A DNA stretch of 64,000 bases from Lentzea californiensis (GCF_024648825.1 NZ_JANBBE010000003.1:520336-584335); one strand, 5' to 3'; positions 43,263 through 52,645 are shown, numbered from the stretch's first letter. The notes: a model not told the origin generated them from the letters alone. Numbers and translations are program-made.

Positions 43263-44444
43263 ATGACAGAGGAGTTACCGGAGATCCCCGGCTTCCGGTA
43301 CGCCCGACCGCTAGGCAGGACCGTTCACCTGTACCGCGCCGCGGACGGTGAGGTCGCGGTGAAGCTGCTCGTCGACCCGCCGCGGGTGGCCGAGATCAGG
43401 ACGGTGGCGGGTCTGCGGCATCCCGGCATCGCGAGCGCCGAGCGCGCCGGACGGACCCGCGCGGGCATGCCGTACCTGGTGATGAGGTACTTCCCGGACG
43501 GTGACCTGGCCGCCGCGGCACCGATGCCCTTCGCGCGCGTGCTGGAGATCGGGATGGGCGTCGCCGACGCCCTGCACGCCGCGCACCAGGCAGGTGTCCT
43601 GCACCGCGACGTGAAGCCCGCCAACCTGCTGCGCGACGAGCACGGGCAGGTGTACCTGACCGACTTCGGCACCACCGGCGGAGACCACCTGCTGTGGACC
43701 GCGCCCGAGGTGCTCAGCAGCGGTGCGCACAGCGTCCGTGCGGACGTCTTCTCGCTCGGCGCGACGCTGTGGCACCTGCTCGCGGGCCATTCGCCGTTCG
43801 TGGTGCCGCGTGGCGACAACTCCCGCGTGGCGATCGCGCAGCGCATCCTGCTCAGCGCGGCGCCGCCGTCCGGCAGGGCACCTGTTTCCCTCGAAACACT
43901 GCTGCGCCAGGCGATGTCCGCCGATCCGTCCGCCCGACCGGCGTCCGCGGGCGAGTTCGCCGAGCGGCTCCGGCAGATCCACGAGGAGTCGGCTCCGACC
44001 GCCGCACTGGCAGCGGTCGTCGTCCCAGCCGGTCCGCCGGATCCGCCCGCGCGCCGGAAGTCCCGCTGGCCGCTGTACGCCGGAGTGGCCGGGGCCGTCG
44101 CCGTGGTCGGCATCACCAGTGCGCTCCTCCTGCAGGACAAGGGCTCCGTGCAGATGCCGACCGGGGCGCAGCCGCAGAGCGCGGCCGAGGGCGGATCCGC
44201 CGGCGAGGTCGTGGTCACCGTGGTCCGCGTGAACCCGCAGACGCTCCGCTTCTCGTGGACCTACCCGTCACCGCAGCCCGGTGACACGTTCGTCTGGCGC
44301 ACCAACGACGAGCTCAAGACCGGCACCGTCAGCGAGCCGTCGGTCGAGCTGACCGCGTCGGGCACGCTGTGCGTCGAGGTGCGGGTCGTCCGGGCCGGCG
44401 GCGCGAGCTCCCGGGACTGGTCGCCGGAGGGCTGCGGCTCCTGA
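43263..44444 (+). CDS. Membrane Ser/Thr protein kinase with small extracellular domain
   Basis: 393 residues. The cytosolic kinase (about 10-240) has VAVKLL (Lys), HRDVKPANLL (catalytic Asp and Asn) and DFGTT (DFG). The glycine loop is degenerate (LGRTVHLYRA) and the activation segment is short. An Ala/Pro linker is followed by one membrane helix (about 277-298) and a fibronectin-III-like ectodomain of about 85 residues with two Cys. ATG 43263 is used, since the frame upstream is non-coding in character. It probably signals the state of the envelope. It is convergent with a secreted protein gene across a large terminator. Confidence 0.88.
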   Translation: MTEELPEIPGFRYARPLGRTVHLYRAADGEVAVKLLVDPPRVAEIRTVAGLRHPGIASAERAGRTRAGMPYLVMRYFPDGDLAAAAPMPFARVLEIGMGVADALHAAHQAGVLHRDVKPANLLRDEHGQVYLTDFGTTGGDHLLWTAPEVLSSGAHSVRADVFSLGATLWHLLAGHSPFVVPRGDNSRVAIAQRILLSAAPPSGRAPVSLETLLRQAMSADPSARPASAGEFAERLRQIHEESAPTAALAAVVVPAGPPDPPARRKSRWPLYAGVAGAVAVVGITSALLLQDKGSVQMPTGAQPQSAAEGGSAGEVVVTVVRVNPQTLRFSWTYPSPQPGDTFVWRTNDELKTGTVSEPSVELTASGTLCVEVRVVRAGGASSRDWSPEGCGS

Positions 44445-44448
44445 ACCT

Positions 44449-44497
44449 CCTGAAGGGACGGGCAACGTCCTGATAGGACGTTGCCCGGCCCTTCAGG
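44449..44497. terminator. Bidirectional terminator
   Basis: A 23-bp stem with one mismatch (44449-44471 / 44475-44497) and a 3-nt loop fills the gap between the convergent kinase and secreted-protein genes. Confidence 0.8.
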
Positions 44498-44499
44498 AC

Positions 44500-45939
44500 C
44501 TACTTCGCTGCTACGACAGTCGTTTCGAGCTGGCGTTCGTTGTCGCCCGGGTTGTTGTCCTCGCGGCCGTCGAGGCGTACCCGTGCCTTCAACGTCACCT
44601 TGCCGAGCGCCGCGTCCTGCGCGGAGTAGGTGTACGCGAACGGCAGGACCACCGTGCCGTCCTTCGCCACCTGCCCGCGAACCGTGCCGACGACGGTGTG
44701 GTAGCCGTCCGGCCTGCGGCGGAGCAGTTCGGCGACGACGCCCTCGGCGTAGCCGGTGCTGGTGACCGACACCTCGACCCGCCCGGTCTCACCGGCCGTC
44801 GCGGTCGCGGGCGCGACGACGTTCGACACGGTCACGTCGTGCGTCTCGACCTTCAGCTTCTGCGTGGAGGAGCCGGAACGGCCGTCCGCCGTGTAGCCGG
44901 TGATCGTGACCTCGTACTCGCCGTCGGCGGCGTACCGGTGCCAGACCTCCGCCGTGCCGGGCACCGCCGGGATCGGGGCGGACGTGCCGTCCCCGAACCG
45001 CACCTCGCCGCCCGCGAGCCAGCGTCCCGCCGGATCGCCGGGATCGATGCCGAACCGGACGTCGTCGAAGACGCCGGGCTGCTGCGGCGACACCCACCAC
45101 GCGGTGGGCTTGATCGGTGGCGCCTCGGCCAGCCGCAACGTCAGCGGTCCCGCGCCGTACACGTCGTCCGCGACCCGGACGTAGTAGGTCTCACCGGGCG
45201 TCGCCGCGAAGATCGCCGGGTCGTGCGCGCTCTGCCGGCAGTCCACCTCGGTCAGTGCGCTGCCGCGGAACACGGCGACACCCGCGTTGCTCCGGCTGTC
45301 GCCGACCTTCGCCGCGATGATCAGTGCACGGTCGGCCGTGTAGCGGAACCACAGCGAACGACTGGAGGAACCGTCGCAGCCCGGCCTGATCTCGCCCGTC
45401 TCGGTCGTGGCCGGTCCGGTGTCACCGGTGGCGGCGGTGTCCAGCCGGATGTCGGCGGCGGACGCGAGGTCGTCGTTGGCCGCCCGCGGCACCAGCTCGA
45501 GCCCGAACGTCACCGGCCCGGCGAACCTCGTGTCCTGCGCCAGGAGGTGGTAGGTCGTGCCGGCGGTCACCGCGAACGTGTTCGAACCGCCGCCGTGCGG
45601 GTACTGGCAGGCACCCGCCGTCCAGGTCAGTGCGCCACGCTCGCCCGTGTAGGCGGAGACGGCGGGCTTCTGGTCGTCCGGCCGGTCCGTCGTCATCCGG
45701 ACGAAACCGTCAGCCGGTGCGGTGTAACGGAACCAGACGCTGCTGGTGCTCCACCAGCAGTGGGAGGGGTCGTCGTCCGCCGCGGTGCCCTCTCGGGTGT
45801 CCACAGTGGACGAGAACGGGAGTGAGGTGATCGCGGTGGCGCCGGCGAAGTCGTCGTTGGACGGAGGCGCCGCCTGGGCGGCACCGGGCGCCAGTGCCGC
45901 GGTCAGCACGACCGCGGCACCGATGGTCAAAGCACGCAA
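44500..45939 (-). CDS. Secreted multidomain protein with PKD-like domain
   Basis: Exported protein of 479 residues if started at TTG 45939 (signal peptide ending PGAAQA). The open frame runs to 46062, but that extension has no sense as a signal sequence. Two similar beta-rich units each start NDD-(F/L)-A (mature N-terminus and about 125 residues later), each with the WFRYTA signature. A PKD-like domain (WLAGGEVRFGDGT, YEVTITGY) and a CARDB-like C-terminal domain follow. These are binding modules of the cell envelope; no catalytic site is seen and the ligand is unknown. Confidence 0.78.
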   Translation of the reverse strand: MRALTIGAAVVLTAALAPGAAQAAPPSNDDFAGATAITSLPFSSTVDTREGTAADDDPSHCWWSTSSVWFRYTAPADGFVRMTTDRPDDQKPAVSAYTGERGALTWTAGACQYPHGGGSNTFAVTAGTTYHLLAQDTRFAGPVTFGLELVPRAANDDLASAADIRLDTAATGDTGPATTETGEIRPGCDGSSSRSLWFRYTADRALIIAAKVGDSRSNAGVAVFRGSALTEVDCRQSAHDPAIFAATPGETYYVRVADDVYGAGPLTLRLAEAPPIKPTAWWVSPQQPGVFDDVRFGIDPGDPAGRWLAGGEVRFGDGTSAPIPAVPGTAEVWHRYAADGEYEVTITGYTADGRSGSSTQKLKVETHDVTVSNVVAPATATAGETGRVEVSVTSTGYAEGVVAELLRRRPDGYHTVVGTVRGQVAKDGTVVLPFAYTYSAQDAALGKVTLKARVRLDGREDNNPGDNERQLETTVVAAK

Positions 45940-46066
45940 AGGAGAACCCCAGTTTTCCGCAGGCCGCTCGGCGCGGCCTCTCGTGCCTAGAGACGCGCGG
46001 AGCGGCACCGGGGATGTCAGCTGCGGGAAGTTGCGCCTTCTGCCGCAACGACCTGCGACCAACGGC

Positions 46067-46450
46067 TCACCTGGGTTGCTCGGCCACCAGCCAGCACAGG
46101 CAGAAGGGGTGCCCGGCAGGATCGGCGTACACCTGGAAGTCGTCCCCGGTGGTGTTCCCGATGGCCGGCTTGAGCACCTTGGCGCCCAGGGCCATGACCT
46201 GCTCGTGCGCCTCGGCGAAGTCCTCGACCCACAGGTCGAGGTGGACCTGCTGCTTGGTCGGCCCGTCCGGCCATTCCGGCGGCGTGTGGTCAGGCGCGAG
46301 CTGCACGCCGACCCGGGGAGTCCCGTCGACGATCACCATGTGCCAGTCGTCGTCCTCCTGCACCTCCCCGCCGAGAACACCCGCCCAGAAGCGGCTCTCC
46401 TGCGTGAGATCGGCGGCGTCGAAGGCGACGACCTGGAATTTGATCCGCAT
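46067..46450 (-). CDS. VOC (glyoxalase/dioxygenase-fold) protein
   Basis: 127 residues of two beta-alpha-beta-beta-beta units. QVVAFDAADL opens the first; VHLDLWVEDFAEAHE opens the second; DPAGHPFCLCW is the usual C-terminal end. ATG 46450 is preceded by an in-frame GTG at 46453. Actinomycetes have many such single-domain members, some giving drug resistance. No substrate can be assigned here. Confidence 0.85.
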   Translation of the reverse strand: MRIKFQVVAFDAADLTQESRFWAGVLGGEVQEDDDWHMVIVDGTPRVGVQLAPDHTPPEWPDGPTKQQVHLDLWVEDFAEAHEQVMALGAKVLKPAIGNTTGDDFQVYADPAGHPFCLCWLVAEQPR

Positions 46451-46515
46451 CACCGCATTCTGCCCACGGCCACGGCGTCCCGCATCACGGTCGCCCAGGC
46501 GCTGCGTCTGAACGG

Positions 46516-47745
46516 TCAGCCGATGGTGACCACCCGCGCCCAGTCGGGCGGGGTGTCCGGAACGTAGTCGGGATCGTCCTCGTCGTCCATTCCGGACGGA
46601 CGTGGTCGCGGGAACAGACCCACCACCGTCCGGCAGGGTGGTGTCGCGTCAGGCCATGGGGTCTGGCCGTCGGTGAGGGCCACGACCACGTCCGGGCGGG
46701 TGCGCGAGGCCTTGGCGAAGCCCTCGCGCAGGTCGGTGCCACCGCCGCCCACCAACGGGATTCCCTCCGCCTGGCACAGCGGACCGGTGACATGGGCGGC
46801 GGCATCGCAGGACAACACCGAGACGAGATCACGGCGGCCGCCCACCGCACGGACGATCGCGGTGATCTCGAGGAGCGCGCTGCCCAGTTCCGCGTCGCTC
46901 ACGGACGCGGAGGTGTCGACGATGACGACGACCTTGGGCGGCCTGCGCCGCAAGCTCGGCAGGACGACCTTCGGCACGCCGGCCGACCTGCGGGCGGGCC
47001 TGCCGTAGGTGTAGTCCTCGCCCACGCCGGGGCCGGAGACGGCGGAACGCACCGCCGCTCCCAGCAGGTCGCGCCACGGTTGCGGCGGGTGGAACGCCTC
47101 CTCCGCCCACCGTCGCCACCCCTGCGGCAGGGAGCCCGGGTGGCCCGTGATGCTCTGTGCCACGCGGAACCGGACGGCGTCCTGCTCGTGCGCGGTCAGG
47201 CCGTGCGCGCCGCCCGCCCCGAGGTCCCACTCCCGTTCCAGACCGTCCGCGCCGCTGCCGCAGTCGAGCCAGGCGAACGCGCCGGTGTGCGGGCCGAGCC
47301 GGAACTGCCGCAGGTAGTCCTCCATCAGCTGACCCGGCGGCAGCCGGAGCGCCGCCGGCCGCACGGCGTCGTCCGGGCACACCAGGCCGTCGCCGAAGAC
47401 GTCGTCGTTGATCTCGCAGTCCGCCGCGATGTTCATCCGCAACCGTTCGCCGGGCCCGCTCAGTTCGTGGCGTGCCGCGAACCGGTCGCCGCGCCCGTGG
47501 TGGTCGCGGATCAGGTGGGACACCTCGTGCACCCAGATCCCGGCGAGTTCCTCCAGCGGTCTGGCGTCGACGAACGCCGGCGAGACGTAGCAACGCCAGT
47601 GCCGGTCCACCGCCATCGTCGGCACCTGCCGCGACTCCACGACTTTGAGGGCGAACAACGCCGTCGCCAGGTACGGCCGGCAGTGCACCGCGTACAGGCG
47701 GGCGGCGAACAGCTTCTCCTCGTCCAGCGTTCGCGTCGCCGTCAT
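46516..47745 (-). CDS. VWA-like metallopeptidase-domain protein (DUF2201 type)
   Basis: 409 residues from ATG 47745. The N-terminal zinc-peptidase-like domain has VHEVSHLIRDHH (HExxH). The C-terminal VWA-like domain has IVDTSASVSDAEL (MIDAS D-x-S-x-S) and GGGGTDLREGF. Its start overlaps the stop of the MoxR-type ATPase gene by 1 nt, the classic MoxR-VWA partnership in which the ATPase remodels a target held by the VWA protein. A much longer open frame to 48423 is the shadow of the ATPase gene and is rejected. Confidence 0.87.
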   Translation of the reverse strand: MTATRTLDEEKLFAARLYAVHCRPYLATALFALKVVESRQVPTMAVDRHWRCYVSPAFVDARPLEELAGIWVHEVSHLIRDHHGRGDRFAARHELSGPGERLRMNIAADCEINDDVFGDGLVCPDDAVRPAALRLPPGQLMEDYLRQFRLGPHTGAFAWLDCGSGADGLEREWDLGAGGAHGLTAHEQDAVRFRVAQSITGHPGSLPQGWRRWAEEAFHPPQPWRDLLGAAVRSAVSGPGVGEDYTYGRPARRSAGVPKVVLPSLRRRPPKVVVIVDTSASVSDAELGSALLEITAIVRAVGGRRDLVSVLSCDAAAHVTGPLCQAEGIPLVGGGGTDLREGFAKASRTRPDVVVALTDGQTPWPDATPPCRTVVGLFPRPRPSGMDDEDDPDYVPDTPPDWARVVTIG

Positions 47746-48986
47746 CAGCGGACACCCGCGACGGTCTTGGTGCGGGCCTTGGCCTGGTCCGCCCGCTGCG
47801 ACAGCGACACCGCTCCGGCCAGCTGCTCGATCGCCGCGGGGACCTGCCAGTCGTCGTGCCGCAGCGTGGCGAGCGTGGACGCCGGGACGACCACCAGGTC
47901 CGGCGGGCCGGTCTCGACAGCGAGGGTCAGCAGTGCCCACGCCGCGTTCCAGCGGGCCTCGTCCGGCCGGTTGCGCACCGCGGCGACGACCCCGTCGAGC
48001 ACCACCTGCCGCAGGTCGCCGCGCTCGGGCAGCACGGCCGCCGCCGGATCCGCGAGCAGGTCCTCGGGGTCGGGCAGGTCCATCCGGTCGAGGCTCGCCA
48101 GCAGCTCGAGCCCGGGACCGTCTCCCACGGTGCCCCGCACCAGCATGGACAGCACCTCCCGGGACGTGCCGGCCGCCGTCGCGAAGGCGATCAGGCGCAA
48201 CGCCATCTCCCAGCTGCGCGGCGATGGCCAGGCGCCGCCGCGCAGCGCCTCGTTCTTGGGCATCTGGTGCACGAGGTTCGGCCGGGCGGCCAGCAGTGCG
48301 CACACCGCCCGGCGGGCGAACGCCACCGCGTCGGGCAGCAGTTCCGGGGCCAGCCGCGGAAGTGAGGCGGTCGGCCAGGTCCCGCCCAGTCCGCGCACCA
48401 CGACCTCGTGGTCGAACGTCCACTTGAGATGGACGAACCGGTTGGCCAGCGGCGGGCTCAGCTCCCAGCTGTCGGCGGCCGAGGCGCGGGGGTTGGCGGC
48501 CGCGACGATCCGGACGCCCGGCGGCAGGCGCAGGGCGCCGACCCGGCGTTCGAGCACGACCCGCAGCAACGCGGCCTGGACGGCGGGCGGCGCGGTGGAC
48601 AGCTCGTCCAGGAACAGCAGTCCGCGCCCGGCCCTGACCAGCTTGACCGCCCAGTCGGGAGGAGCCATCGGCACGCCCTGCGTCGCCGGATCGTCGCCGA
48701 CGACCGGCAGGCCGGAGAAGTCCGAGGGCTCGTGCACGCTGGCGATCACCGTGGTCAGCGGCAGCCCGAGGGAGTCGGCGAGCTGGGTGAGGGCCGCGGT
48801 CTTGCCGATCCCGGGTTCACCCCACAGCAGCACCGGCAGGTCGGCGGACACGGCCAGCGTCAGTGCTTCCAGCTGCGGGTCGGCCCGCCACTCGGTGGAC
48901 GTGTCGCCGAGCAGGGCGAGCAGGTCGGCGGCCACGTCCAGTGGCCGGCTGGTCGTTGATCCATTGTGGACAGTCGTCGTGGGCAT
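47745..48986 (-). CDS. MoxR-family AAA+ ATPase
   Basis: 413 residues from ATG 48986. Walker A GEPGIGKTAAL (about residue 58), Walker B GLLFLDELS, sensor-like AAANPRASAADSW, and an arginine-rich C-terminal lid. MoxR ATPases act as chaperones that activate or assemble partner complexes, here most likely the downstream VWA-metallopeptidase protein. AAGGTG lies upstream. The frame to 49265 is not used because it runs back through a non-coding gap and the preceding gene. Confidence 0.9.
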   Translation of the reverse strand: MPTTTVHNGSTTSRPLDVAADLLALLGDTSTEWRADPQLEALTLAVSADLPVLLWGEPGIGKTAALTQLADSLGLPLTTVIASVHEPSDFSGLPVVGDDPATQGVPMAPPDWAVKLVRAGRGLLFLDELSTAPPAVQAALLRVVLERRVGALRLPPGVRIVAAANPRASAADSWELSPPLANRFVHLKWTFDHEVVVRGLGGTWPTASLPRLAPELLPDAVAFARRAVCALLAARPNLVHQMPKNEALRGGAWPSPRSWEMALRLIAFATAAGTSREVLSMLVRGTVGDGPGLELLASLDRMDLPDPEDLLADPAAAVLPERGDLRQVVLDGVVAAVRNRPDEARWNAAWALLTLAVETGPPDLVVVPASTLATLRHDDWQVPAAIEQLAGAVSLSQRADQAKARTKTVAGVR

Positions 48987-49050
48987 GTGTCGATCACCTT
49001 GGTTCAAGTCGGAGGCCGTGCGCCGGCCGGGCGAGGAGAGGGTGGGTGAG

Positions 49051-50379
49051 TCAGAGGACGCGGAGAGCCGCACGCAACCGGCGAGCACGGTTTCTCGGCC
49101 GGCGAGGGTCCTTCGTGGACGGAAGTGGCCGGACGTCGTGGAGTTCCGCCCGGTACAGCCCGTGCAGGACCTTGCGCCGCGCCGCCGTCTCCAACTCGTC
49201 GCGCAACGGCCCGCTGAGCAGCAGGGCGTCCGGTCCGAGCAGGCCTTCGACGACGGCGAGGGCACCGGCGACGTCGCCGTGGTCTATCCGGGCACGGATG
49301 TCCACGAGATCCTCGGGGTGCCGGTGCGTCGTGTCGATCGCCTGCAGGCACGGCAGGCTCTGGCCGCCCAGTGCGGCCAGCAGCTCTTCCCGGCGGATCT
49401 CGTCGGGGCTGTGGTCGAGCGGTACGAGCACCCCGTCCACCACGCCGATCCGGTGCAGGTCACCGCGACAGTCGACGAGGCGCGAACTCCCTGTGCTGTC
49501 TGGACTTCGCGTCGCACCCACCGGCTGGTGTCCCGGTAGCAGCGCCGACCTGACGAGGGGGTGCAGCCGGTCGGCGTCGATCGCGCCGGCGTGCCACAGC
49601 TCCAGGTCGGGAGGCACCCAGGTCGCCGCGTCAGGCAGGACCGGCAGCGTGTTGCCACGCGGGGGAGTCGCGGCGACGCCCGGCGCGTCCAGGTCGAGCA
49701 CGACGTGCTGCCTGGCACCGAGCCGGACCACGACGGAACTGCCCGCATACCCCTCGGCGCGGAGCAGCAACGCGGCCTCGGCCGCCCACCGGTGCGTGGC
49801 GCGTCCATCCGATTGGCCGGGATACTGCGTTGCCCCGCAACGTTCTCGTAGCTCGGACGTTCTGCGCGCATCCCACAGGTGACGGTGCAGATCGAGCCGG
49901 AAACGCCGGTCGGGCCGGGGATGTGGATGACCGCCGGCCCCGCTCAAGGCCCCGGACCGCTCCCACAGCGCGATGCTGATCCGTTGCCCCGCGCCGGCCC
50001 AGGCTGGCGGTGTGCGCGCGACGAGATGCACCTCGTCGCCACCGTCGGGTGGTCGGTACCGGGCGAGGGAGACGGTGAGGCCGGGGCGCAACACGCCGTC
50101 GGGCCTGATTCTCGGGAAGTGCCACCGGAGCAGGTCCGGGGTCAGGTGACGCAGGTCGGCGCGGACCAGGTCCGCGAACTGCTTGCCATGCGTACGACTC
50201 AGGGCACGGAGGGTGAAATCGACATCGACCCGCGCGGCAGCGCAGGCTCCCGACCAGTCACCGGCCAGACGGCGGGCGGTCGCGGACTCGATCATCGACG
50301 CCGGCACGGCGAACTCGCGCACGTGCGACCAGAAGGTGAGGCGGGAAGATCCATTCACGGTCGAGTGGTGCATCAGCAC
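49051..50379 (-). CDS. Conserved protein of unknown function in MoxR/VWA operon
   Basis: 442 residues, soluble and Arg-rich. No family recognised. It starts LMHHSTVNGSSRLTFWSHVREF and contains HTVGK-like and Trp-rich stretches, but no catalytic motif that I trust. It is read together with the ATPase gene 64 bp downstream, so it is probably the third component or the substrate of the MoxR/VWA machinery. Confidence 0.7.
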   Translation of the reverse strand: MLMHHSTVNGSSRLTFWSHVREFAVPASMIESATARRLAGDWSGACAAARVDVDFTLRALSRTHGKQFADLVRADLRHLTPDLLRWHFPRIRPDGVLRPGLTVSLARYRPPDGGDEVHLVARTPPAWAGAGQRISIALWERSGALSGAGGHPHPRPDRRFRLDLHRHLWDARRTSELRERCGATQYPGQSDGRATHRWAAEAALLLRAEGYAGSSVVVRLGARQHVVLDLDAPGVAATPPRGNTLPVLPDAATWVPPDLELWHAGAIDADRLHPLVRSALLPGHQPVGATRSPDSTGSSRLVDCRGDLHRIGVVDGVLVPLDHSPDEIRREELLAALGGQSLPCLQAIDTTHRHPEDLVDIRARIDHGDVAGALAVVEGLLGPDALLLSGPLRDELETAARRKVLHGLYRAELHDVRPLPSTKDPRRPRNRARRLRAALRVL

Positions 50380-50456
50380 TCACCTTCGGTGAACGGGACC
50401 CCCGATCTGCTCGAATTGGTGATCATCGCGGACACCGTAGCAGAGCCCGCAAGGAT

Positions 50457-51224
50457 TCAGTCGCCTGATTTCGCTGCCACCCAGCTCTCGATCCCGTCCA
50501 GGAACCGGTCCACGCCGAAGCCGAGTTCGAACGGCAGCGCGTCCCCGTCCGCCCGCTCGGGGCCGGCGAGCCCGGCCGCGTGGACGGCGGTCAGCGCCGG
50601 GTAGTCCGCCGGGTCGAGGAGCTCGGCGACGACGTGCGTGAGGTCCGCGTCGGAGCGCGGGATCCCGTTGTCGCGCTTGTGTTCGCCGGCCATGTTGATG
50701 CTGATCTGCGCCGTGCCGCGGACGACCGCGGTCAGGTGCAGGGCGGCCGCCCTCGCCTCGCCACCGGGCAGTCCGGCCGCCAGCAGGGGGCGCAGCAGGC
50801 GGTCGAGCCACGCGAGCTGGTTGGGGCCCACGGGTGCGTGGTCGAGCGGCACGCGCAGGATCCAGGGCCGGCTGTGGAAACCGGCCCACAGCGCGCCGAC
50901 CCACCGCCGGACCGCCTCCCGGAAGTCCGCGGTGCCGCCGAGGTCCGGGGGAGCGCCGGCGCCGACGTCGGCGGCCACCTCCAGCAGCAGGTCCTTGCTC
51001 GGGACGTGGTTGTAGAGCGACATCGTCGAGTAGCCGAGCTCGGTGGCGACCCGCTGCATGGACACCGCGTCCAGCCCGTCCGCGTCCGCGATCCGGACCG
51101 CGGCCTGCGCGATCAGCTCCACGGTGAGCCGTGAGCGGGGCCCGCGCTGACCACGGCGGCGTTCCGTCCACAGCAGCGTGAGGCTGCGCTGCAGATCGGA
51201 GTCCTTGCTGTCACGTGTCGTCAT
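50457..51224 (-). CDS. TetR-family transcriptional regulator
   Basis: 255 residues from ATG 51224. HTH region LTVELIAQAAVRIADADG, then VSMQRVATELG and SMSLYNHVPSKD-like end of the DNA-binding domain. The C-terminal part fits the TetR_C (tetracycline-repressor-like) ligand domain. Starts further upstream (to 51335) would overlap the operator and are rejected. It is divergent from a DUF2306 membrane protein, with a strong double palindrome between. Confidence 0.9.
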   Translation of the reverse strand: MTTRDSKDSDLQRSLTLLWTERRRGQRGPRSRLTVELIAQAAVRIADADGLDAVSMQRVATELGYSTMSLYNHVPSKDLLLEVAADVGAGAPPDLGGTADFREAVRRWVGALWAGFHSRPWILRVPLDHAPVGPNQLAWLDRLLRPLLAAGLPGGEARAAALHLTAVVRGTAQISINMAGEHKRDNGIPRSDADLTHVVAELLDPADYPALTAVHAAGLAGPERADGDALPFELGFGVDRFLDGIESWVAAKSGD

Positions 51225-51258
51225 CCGCCATCCCGTCCGGTCGCCCGGTGCCATCCTA

Positions 51259-51302
51259 AAACTATGTACGTCATACGTTTCTATGTATGGTGTACATAGT
51301 TT
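51259..51302. promoter_or_regulatory. Nested-dyad TetR operator
   Basis: AAACTATGTAC (51259-51269) and GTACATAGTTT (51292-51302) form a perfect outer dyad. CATAC (51272-51276) and GTATG (51285-51289) form an inner one. Both centre on 51280.5. The site covers the shared TetR/DUF2306 promoter region. Confidence 0.75.
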
Positions 51303-51333
51303 CGGCTTGGTCCCCACCTCGAACGGATTCGCC

Positions 51334-52062
51334 ATGACCTTGACGCACGCACCGGTTCCGCCACGTCAGCAGGCCGGCTGGTGGCGCCGGCCCTGGATCG
51401 TGCCGCTGATGCTGGTGGTGGCGGCGTTCCTCGCGTTCTCCGTGCCGCCCTACCTGACCTTCGACCCGGCGCACTCGCGCCTGAAACCGCCGGAGGGCAA
51501 CGACCTCTACTACCCGCTGCTGGTCGCGCACGTCCTCTTCGGCACCGTCGCGATGGCGACCGCCTGCTTCCAGGTCTGGCCGGCCTTCCGCGCGCGGCAC
51601 CGGACCGGTCACCGCGTCACCGGGCGGATCTACGTCTACGCCGGGGCGTTGCCCGCCGGGGTGCTCGGCCTGTACATCGGCTGGCACACCGCGGCGGGCC
51701 CGTCGGTGTTGGTCGCCAACCTCGTGGGATCGGCGCTGTGGCTGGTGATGACGATCGCCGGACTGAGGATGGCTCTGCTGCGGCGCTACGACGAGCACCG
51801 CAGGTGGATGTCGCGCAGCTTCGCCCTCGCGATGTCGATCGCGCTGAGCCGCGTCATCAACATCCCGGCCATGATCGTGCTGACACCCCAGGTCGACACC
51901 GCGTTCGGTGGCAACGAGGAACTGATGCGGAACACCGCGACGAGCATCGGCGTCTGGCTCAGCCCTCTGCTCCTGCTGTTGCTCACGGACTGGATCCTGG
52001 AGCGCCGCAAACCCCGCGCCCGCCGTCCGGTGGCACCGAAGGCCGCGGCGCTCGCGGCGTGA
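51334..52062 (+). CDS. DUF2306 membrane protein
   Basis: 242 residues with about seven hydrophobic segments. HVLFGTVAMATACFQVWPAF, the HR-TGHR-TGRIYVY block and the DEHRRWMSRSFAL block are the hallmarks of DUF2306. Two conserved His positions suggest a possible haem or metal role, but the function is unknown. ATG 51334 is 31 bp after the operator, so it is probably repressed by the divergent TetR protein. Confidence 0.85.
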   Translation: MTLTHAPVPPRQQAGWWRRPWIVPLMLVVAAFLAFSVPPYLTFDPAHSRLKPPEGNDLYYPLLVAHVLFGTVAMATACFQVWPAFRARHRTGHRVTGRIYVYAGALPAGVLGLYIGWHTAAGPSVLVANLVGSALWLVMTIAGLRMALLRRYDEHRRWMSRSFALAMSIALSRVINIPAMIVLTPQVDTAFGGNEELMRNTATSIGVWLSPLLLLLLTDWILERRKPRARRPVAPKAAALAA

Positions 52063-52063
52063 C

Positions 52064-52543
52064 CTACCGCGAACCCCGGCCGGTGACCCACTCGGCGAGT
52101 GCGGTGAGCGTGGTCTCGGCGCTGTCCGCCATGTAGTCCCGCAACGCGACCAGGTCGGCCATGGTGCGGCCGAGGACGGGATCGGTGCGGAGCAGCCGCC
52201 ACGACTGCTCCGCGACGGTGCCCCGGCCCTGACCCCGCAGCGTCCAGCTCCACTCGACGATGCCGTCCTCGGCGCCGCCGACCACGAAGGCGAAAACCGT
52301 GCCGGGTTCGGCTTTCACCACCTGTGAACGGCTGGTCCACTCTTTGCCGTCCTTGCGGTTGTGGCCGCTGAACCACGCACCGACCGCGGGGCTCGCGTCG
52401 TCGTCGTAGGCGACGTCGCTCGCGTTGGGACTCCAGCGGGCGATCGCGGACACGTCGCTGACGAGCCGGTAGACGTCGGCGGGGGCGGCGTCCACCCACG
52501 CCCGGCGGGTGAAGGTGAGATCGGTCAGATCGATGTCGTTCAT
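52064..52543 (-). CDS. SRPBCC-family (START/Bet v1-like) protein
   Basis: 159 residues. RRAWVDAAPADVYRLVSDV opens the helix-grip fold and SWTLRGQGRGT lies in the beta-sheet; a C-terminal helix closes it. It binds hydrophobic ligands; no catalytic residues are evident. ATG 52543 is chosen; ATG 52552 (three residues longer) is possible. It ends 1 bp from the convergent DUF2306 gene and is divergent from the XRE regulator, its likely controller. Confidence 0.82.
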   Translation of the reverse strand: MNDIDLTDLTFTRRAWVDAAPADVYRLVSDVSAIARWSPNASDVAYDDDASPAVGAWFSGHNRKDGKEWTSRSQVVKAEPGTVFAFVVGGAEDGIVEWSWTLRGQGRGTVAEQSWRLLRTDPVLGRTMADLVALRDYMADSAETTLTALAEWVTGRGSR

Positions 52544-52592
52544 GACACCCATCTGACCGGCTGCCGCGAGACCGGACCATTCCCAGCGCTGC

Positions 52593-52611
52593 GTATCCCT
52601 GGCAGGGACAC
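52593..52611. promoter_or_regulatory. Operator of the XRE regulator
   Basis: GTATCCCT-GGC-AGGGACAC is a dyad with one mismatch, in the 102-bp gap between the SRPBCC and XRE genes. It is a plausible binding site of the XRE/MmyB-type protein. Confidence 0.55.
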
Positions 52612-52645
52612 GTGCAGCGTGCGGGCCGCGCACATACTCGAACCC

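Noticed and set aside
46516..48423. 635-residue version of the VWA/metallopeptidase protein
   Set aside because: Its extra N-terminus is the shadow frame of the MoxR ATPase gene; ATG 47745 gives the family-like start.
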